Source: Euryarchaeota archaeon UBA202
Lineage (GTDB): Archaea; Thermoplasmatota; E2; UBA202
Assembly (NCBI GenBank): GCA_002502685.1
Contig: DAQA01000032.1
Span: forward strand, 1-16,939
Direction: 5' to 3'
DNA length: 16,939 bases
The translations under genes and the position numbers were made by a program. Every line of letters begins with the position of its first letter. Within the stretch, counting starts at the first letter, position 1. This document shows positions 15,231 to 16,939 of the stretch, one piece after another. The notes under the pieces are model-generated. The model searched no databases. It saw nothing but the letters and a program-made list of their open reading frames with translations, and was not told the DNA's origin.

Positions 15231-15785
15231 ATGCTTCCGCGTGCTATGTTTTTTACAAAGGGTGTAGGAAAGCATCCTGAATATTTGCAGTCCTATGAAC
15301 TTGCTTTAAGGGATGCAAAAATTGAGAAATGTAATCTTGTGATGGTATCTTCTATTGTTCCACCAAACTGTAAAATAATTAAGCGTGATGTGGGAATGAA
15401 ATTTATTAAACCTGGCCAAATAACCTATTGTGTTATGTCTAAAAATTCAACAAATGAAACAAATAGACTTATTTCTGCCTCTGTTGGTATGGCAATACCA
15501 AAGGAGACGGAAGTTTATGGTTATTTATCAGAACATTATAGCTTTGGAGAGAATGCCAAAAAAGCAGGTGATTACGCAGAAGACCTAGCGGCTACCATGC
15601 TCGCTACCACTCTTGGACTTGATTTTGATCCTGGAAAAGCCTGGGATGAAAGAAAAAATGAGTATAAACTAAGTGGGCGATTGGTAAAATCGTTTAACAT
15701 TACTCAATCAGCCCGTGGTGGCACAAAGGGATTTTGGACTACTGTTTTAGCAGCGGCTGTATTCATTGAGAATCATATAGACTAA
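15231..15785 (+). CDS. pdaD: Pyruvoyl-dependent arginine decarboxylase
   Basis: PdaD converts arginine to agmatine, which archaea use for polyamines and for agmatidine in tRNA-Ile2. The proenzyme cleaves itself at a Ser-Ser bond and turns the new N-terminal serine into the pyruvoyl group. Here that site is [10 protein letters not shown], with cleavage expected between S40 and S41. [23 protein letters not shown] and the later [13 protein letters not shown] (E101, likely the catalytic acid) are also typical. At 184 residues it is slightly longer than the M. jannaschii enzyme (165 residues). No Shine-Dalgarno site precedes the ATG, and a TATA-like box sits about 26 nt upstream, so a leaderless mRNA is likely. 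It stands alone between the M24 gene and rps13. Confidence 0.94.
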   Translation: MLPRAMFFTKGVGKHPEYLQSYELALRDAKIEKCNLVMVSSIVPPNCKIIKRDVGMKFIKPGQITYCVMSKNSTNETNRLISASVGMAIPKETEVYGYLSEHYSFGENAKKAGDYAEDLAATMLATTLGLDFDPGKAWDERKNEYKLSGRLVKSFNITQSARGGTKGFWTTVLAAAVFIENHID

Positions 15786-15866
15786 TACATACGGGGCATG
15801 GATTGATTAAGGATAATAAAAATACATTAAAAAAAGAATGTCTTTCTGCATTATTTTGGATAAAGA

Positions 15867-15873
15867 TTAAATA
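15867..15873 (+). promoter_or_regulatory. TATA box for rps13 (leaderless)
   Basis: TTAAATA is centred about 28 nt upstream of the rps13 ATG, with no ribosome binding site in between. This is the classic spacing of an archaeal leaderless transcript. It marks the start of the rps13-rps4 operon. Confidence 0.5.
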
Positions 15874-15897
15874 CGAAGGTTTTATTAGCCCCTAATA

Positions 15898-16356
15898 ATG
15901 GCAGACGATTTTAAGCATATAGTCCGCATTGCGTCAACGAACTTAGAAGGTAATAAAAGAGTTGAATTTGCCCTCATGCAGATAATCGGGGTTGGAAAAA
16001 AAATTTCGACTTTGCTTACAGAATATGTGGGATTAAACAGATCTAGAAAGATTGGGAATTTAAGTGACAAAGAGATAGAATCCTTGGATAATGCTTTATC
16101 TACAATAGATACTTGGGCCCCGTCATGGATTCTTAACAGGCAAAAAGATTATTACACAGGTACAAATAGACATTTAATTGGTCCAGAATTGGAATTGACT
16201 TTACGAGAAGATGTGAATCTTCTCAGAAAAATTAGATCCTACCGAGGAATTAGACATGAAAAAAGTCTTTCTGTGCGTGGTCAACGGACCCGGTCAAATA
16301 AAAGATTGGGTCTTGCAGTTGGTGTGTCACGTAAAAAGGTAAAGAAAGGTAAGTAA
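15898..16356 (+). CDS. rps13: 30S ribosomal protein S13
   Basis: This 152-residue protein is of archaeal S13/S18e type, from the head of the small subunit. Diagnostic segments are HIVRIASTNLEGNKRVEFAL, IIGVGKKIS (helix-hairpin-helix-like), SWILNRQKDYYTG, IGPELELTLREDVNLLRKI, and the strongly conserved SYRGIRHEKSLSVRGQRTRS near the C-terminus. Length is normal for archaea. It is followed after 16 nt by rps4, the standard archaeal order. Confidence 0.97.
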   Translation: MADDFKHIVRIASTNLEGNKRVEFALMQIIGVGKKISTLLTEYVGLNRSRKIGNLSDKEIESLDNALSTIDTWAPSWILNRQKDYYTGTNRHLIGPELELTLREDVNLLRKIRSYRGIRHEKSLSVRGQRTRSNKRLGLAVGVSRKKVKKGK

Positions 16357-16372
16357 ATAAGAGGAGCGTACT

Positions 16373-16939
16373 ATGGGGGATCCAAAGTTTTCTAGAAAAA
16401 AATATGCATCACCGTCTCATCCTTGGCAAAAAGCTAGGATTGAACGGGAAACAACTTTGAAAAAAAAATATGGATTGAAGAATCGTAAGGAAATCTGGAA
16501 AAGTGAGACAATTCTTCGTGGTTTTAGAAGTCAATCCCGGTTACTTCTGGCAAGAAAAGGGGAGGAGCAAGCAGAAAAAGAAAAACAACAAGTATTGAAC
16601 AAGGTAACCAATCTTGGTTTATTACCCATAGATTCCAACTTGGATGATATTCTTGCACTTAATGTAGAAACAATCATCTCTCGTAGATTACAAACTCTTG
16701 TTTATTTACGTGGTTTATCTTCTACTACCAGGCAAGCTCGACAGTTGATAATCCATGGTCATATATCTGTGGGTGGCAGGAAGGTAAGGGTTCCATCTTA
16801 CATGGTGAAAAAAAATGAAGAAGACACAATTACCTATTCCCAGTTGTCACCACTCAATGAGGAAGATCATCCCGTTCGCCCTAAGGCAAATATTTTAGAT
16901 GAATTTGCTGAGAAGACAAGGGAACAAACACCACAAGAA
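16373..16939 (+). CDS. rps4: 30S ribosomal protein S4, 3' end beyond the window
   Basis: The frame opens at the ATG at 16373, preceded by GAGGAG at good spacing, and runs 189 codons to the window end without a stop. Archaeal S4 features are clear: MGDPKFSRKKYASPSHPW, the RNA-binding S4 domain RRLQTLVYLRGLSSTTRQAR and LIIHGHISVGGRKVRVPSYMV (about 115-160), and an acidic, lysine-rich tail. S4 nucleates 30S assembly by binding 16S rRNA. Given the usual archaeal length, only a few residues should be missing. Confidence 0.95.
   Translation, partial: MGDPKFSRKKYASPSHPWQKARIERETTLKKKYGLKNRKEIWKSETILRGFRSQSRLLLARKGEEQAEKEKQQVLNKVTNLGLLPIDSNLDDILALNVETIISRRLQTLVYLRGLSSTTRQARQLIIHGHISVGGRKVRVPSYMVKKNEEDTITYSQLSPLNEEDHPVRPKANILDEFAEKTREQTPQE

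Noticed and set aside
15000..15275. Minus-strand open frame across the end of the M24 gene and the pdaD promoter
   Set aside because: It overlaps both conserved genes, is rich in Tyr, His and Ser as in AT-rich antisense frames, and has no plausible ribosome site.
1..16939. tRNA genes, CRISPR arrays, insertion sequences or prophage genes
   Set aside because: No cloverleaf-like gene, regularly spaced repeat, transposase or phage protein was recognised by reading. A covariance-model or repeat search was not possible here.

Overview
The window looks like an AT-rich archaeal chromosome, most likely a Thermoplasmatota-type euryarchaeon (lineage is inference). Evidence seen: archaeal-type Pus10, L21e, Rpo4/RpoF, DUF655, KsgA, S13 and S4; TATA boxes about 25-28 nt upstream of start codons that lack a Shine-Dalgarno site; and other genes with GAGGTG or GGAGG ribosome binding sites. 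No tRNA, rRNA, CRISPR array or insertion sequence was recognised.

Layout. (1) 1-332, minus strand: the N-terminal part of a LarA/DUF2088-family gene, broken by a one-base shift at an A9 run and cut by the window edge. (2) 559-1087, plus strand: a TATA box, a tiny Cys/His-rich peptide gene and an ASCH-domain gene. (3) 1174-7497, minus strand: a tight four-gene operon acn-aclB-aclA-icd, encoding aconitase, both subunits of ATP-citrate lyase and an isocitrate dehydrogenase. (4) 7621-8336, minus strand: a possible 30-residue membrane peptide and an Lrp/AsnC-type regulator with a five-cysteine C-terminal tail. (5) 8497-10857, plus strand: a secreted gingipain-like (C25) cysteine peptidase with PKD and Ig-like C-terminal domains, divergent from the regulator. 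(6) 10955-13358 plus ksgA to 14104: a packed information-processing run, pus10-rpl21e-rpoF-DUF655-ksgA. (7) An M24 peptidase, pyruvoyl-dependent arginine decarboxylase, then rps13 and the start of rps4, which runs off the window end.

How the genes work together. The acn-acl-icd operon covers the citrate/isocitrate/2-oxoglutarate branch together with ATP-dependent citrate cleavage to acetyl-CoA and oxaloacetate. In the reductive TCA direction these are consecutive steps: 2-oxoglutarate to isocitrate to citrate to acetyl-CoA plus oxaloacetate. The other diagnostic rTCA enzymes are not in the window, so autotrophy is not shown. The operon could equally supply acetyl-CoA from citrate, or glutamate precursors, in a peptide-degrading heterotroph. 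The neighbouring secreted peptidase and intracellular M24 peptidase fit protein use. The Cys-tailed Lrp-type regulator lies between the peptidase gene and the citrate operon, with a perfect AT-rich inverted repeat in the divergent promoter. It is a natural candidate to link amino-acid or redox state to both, but this is inference.
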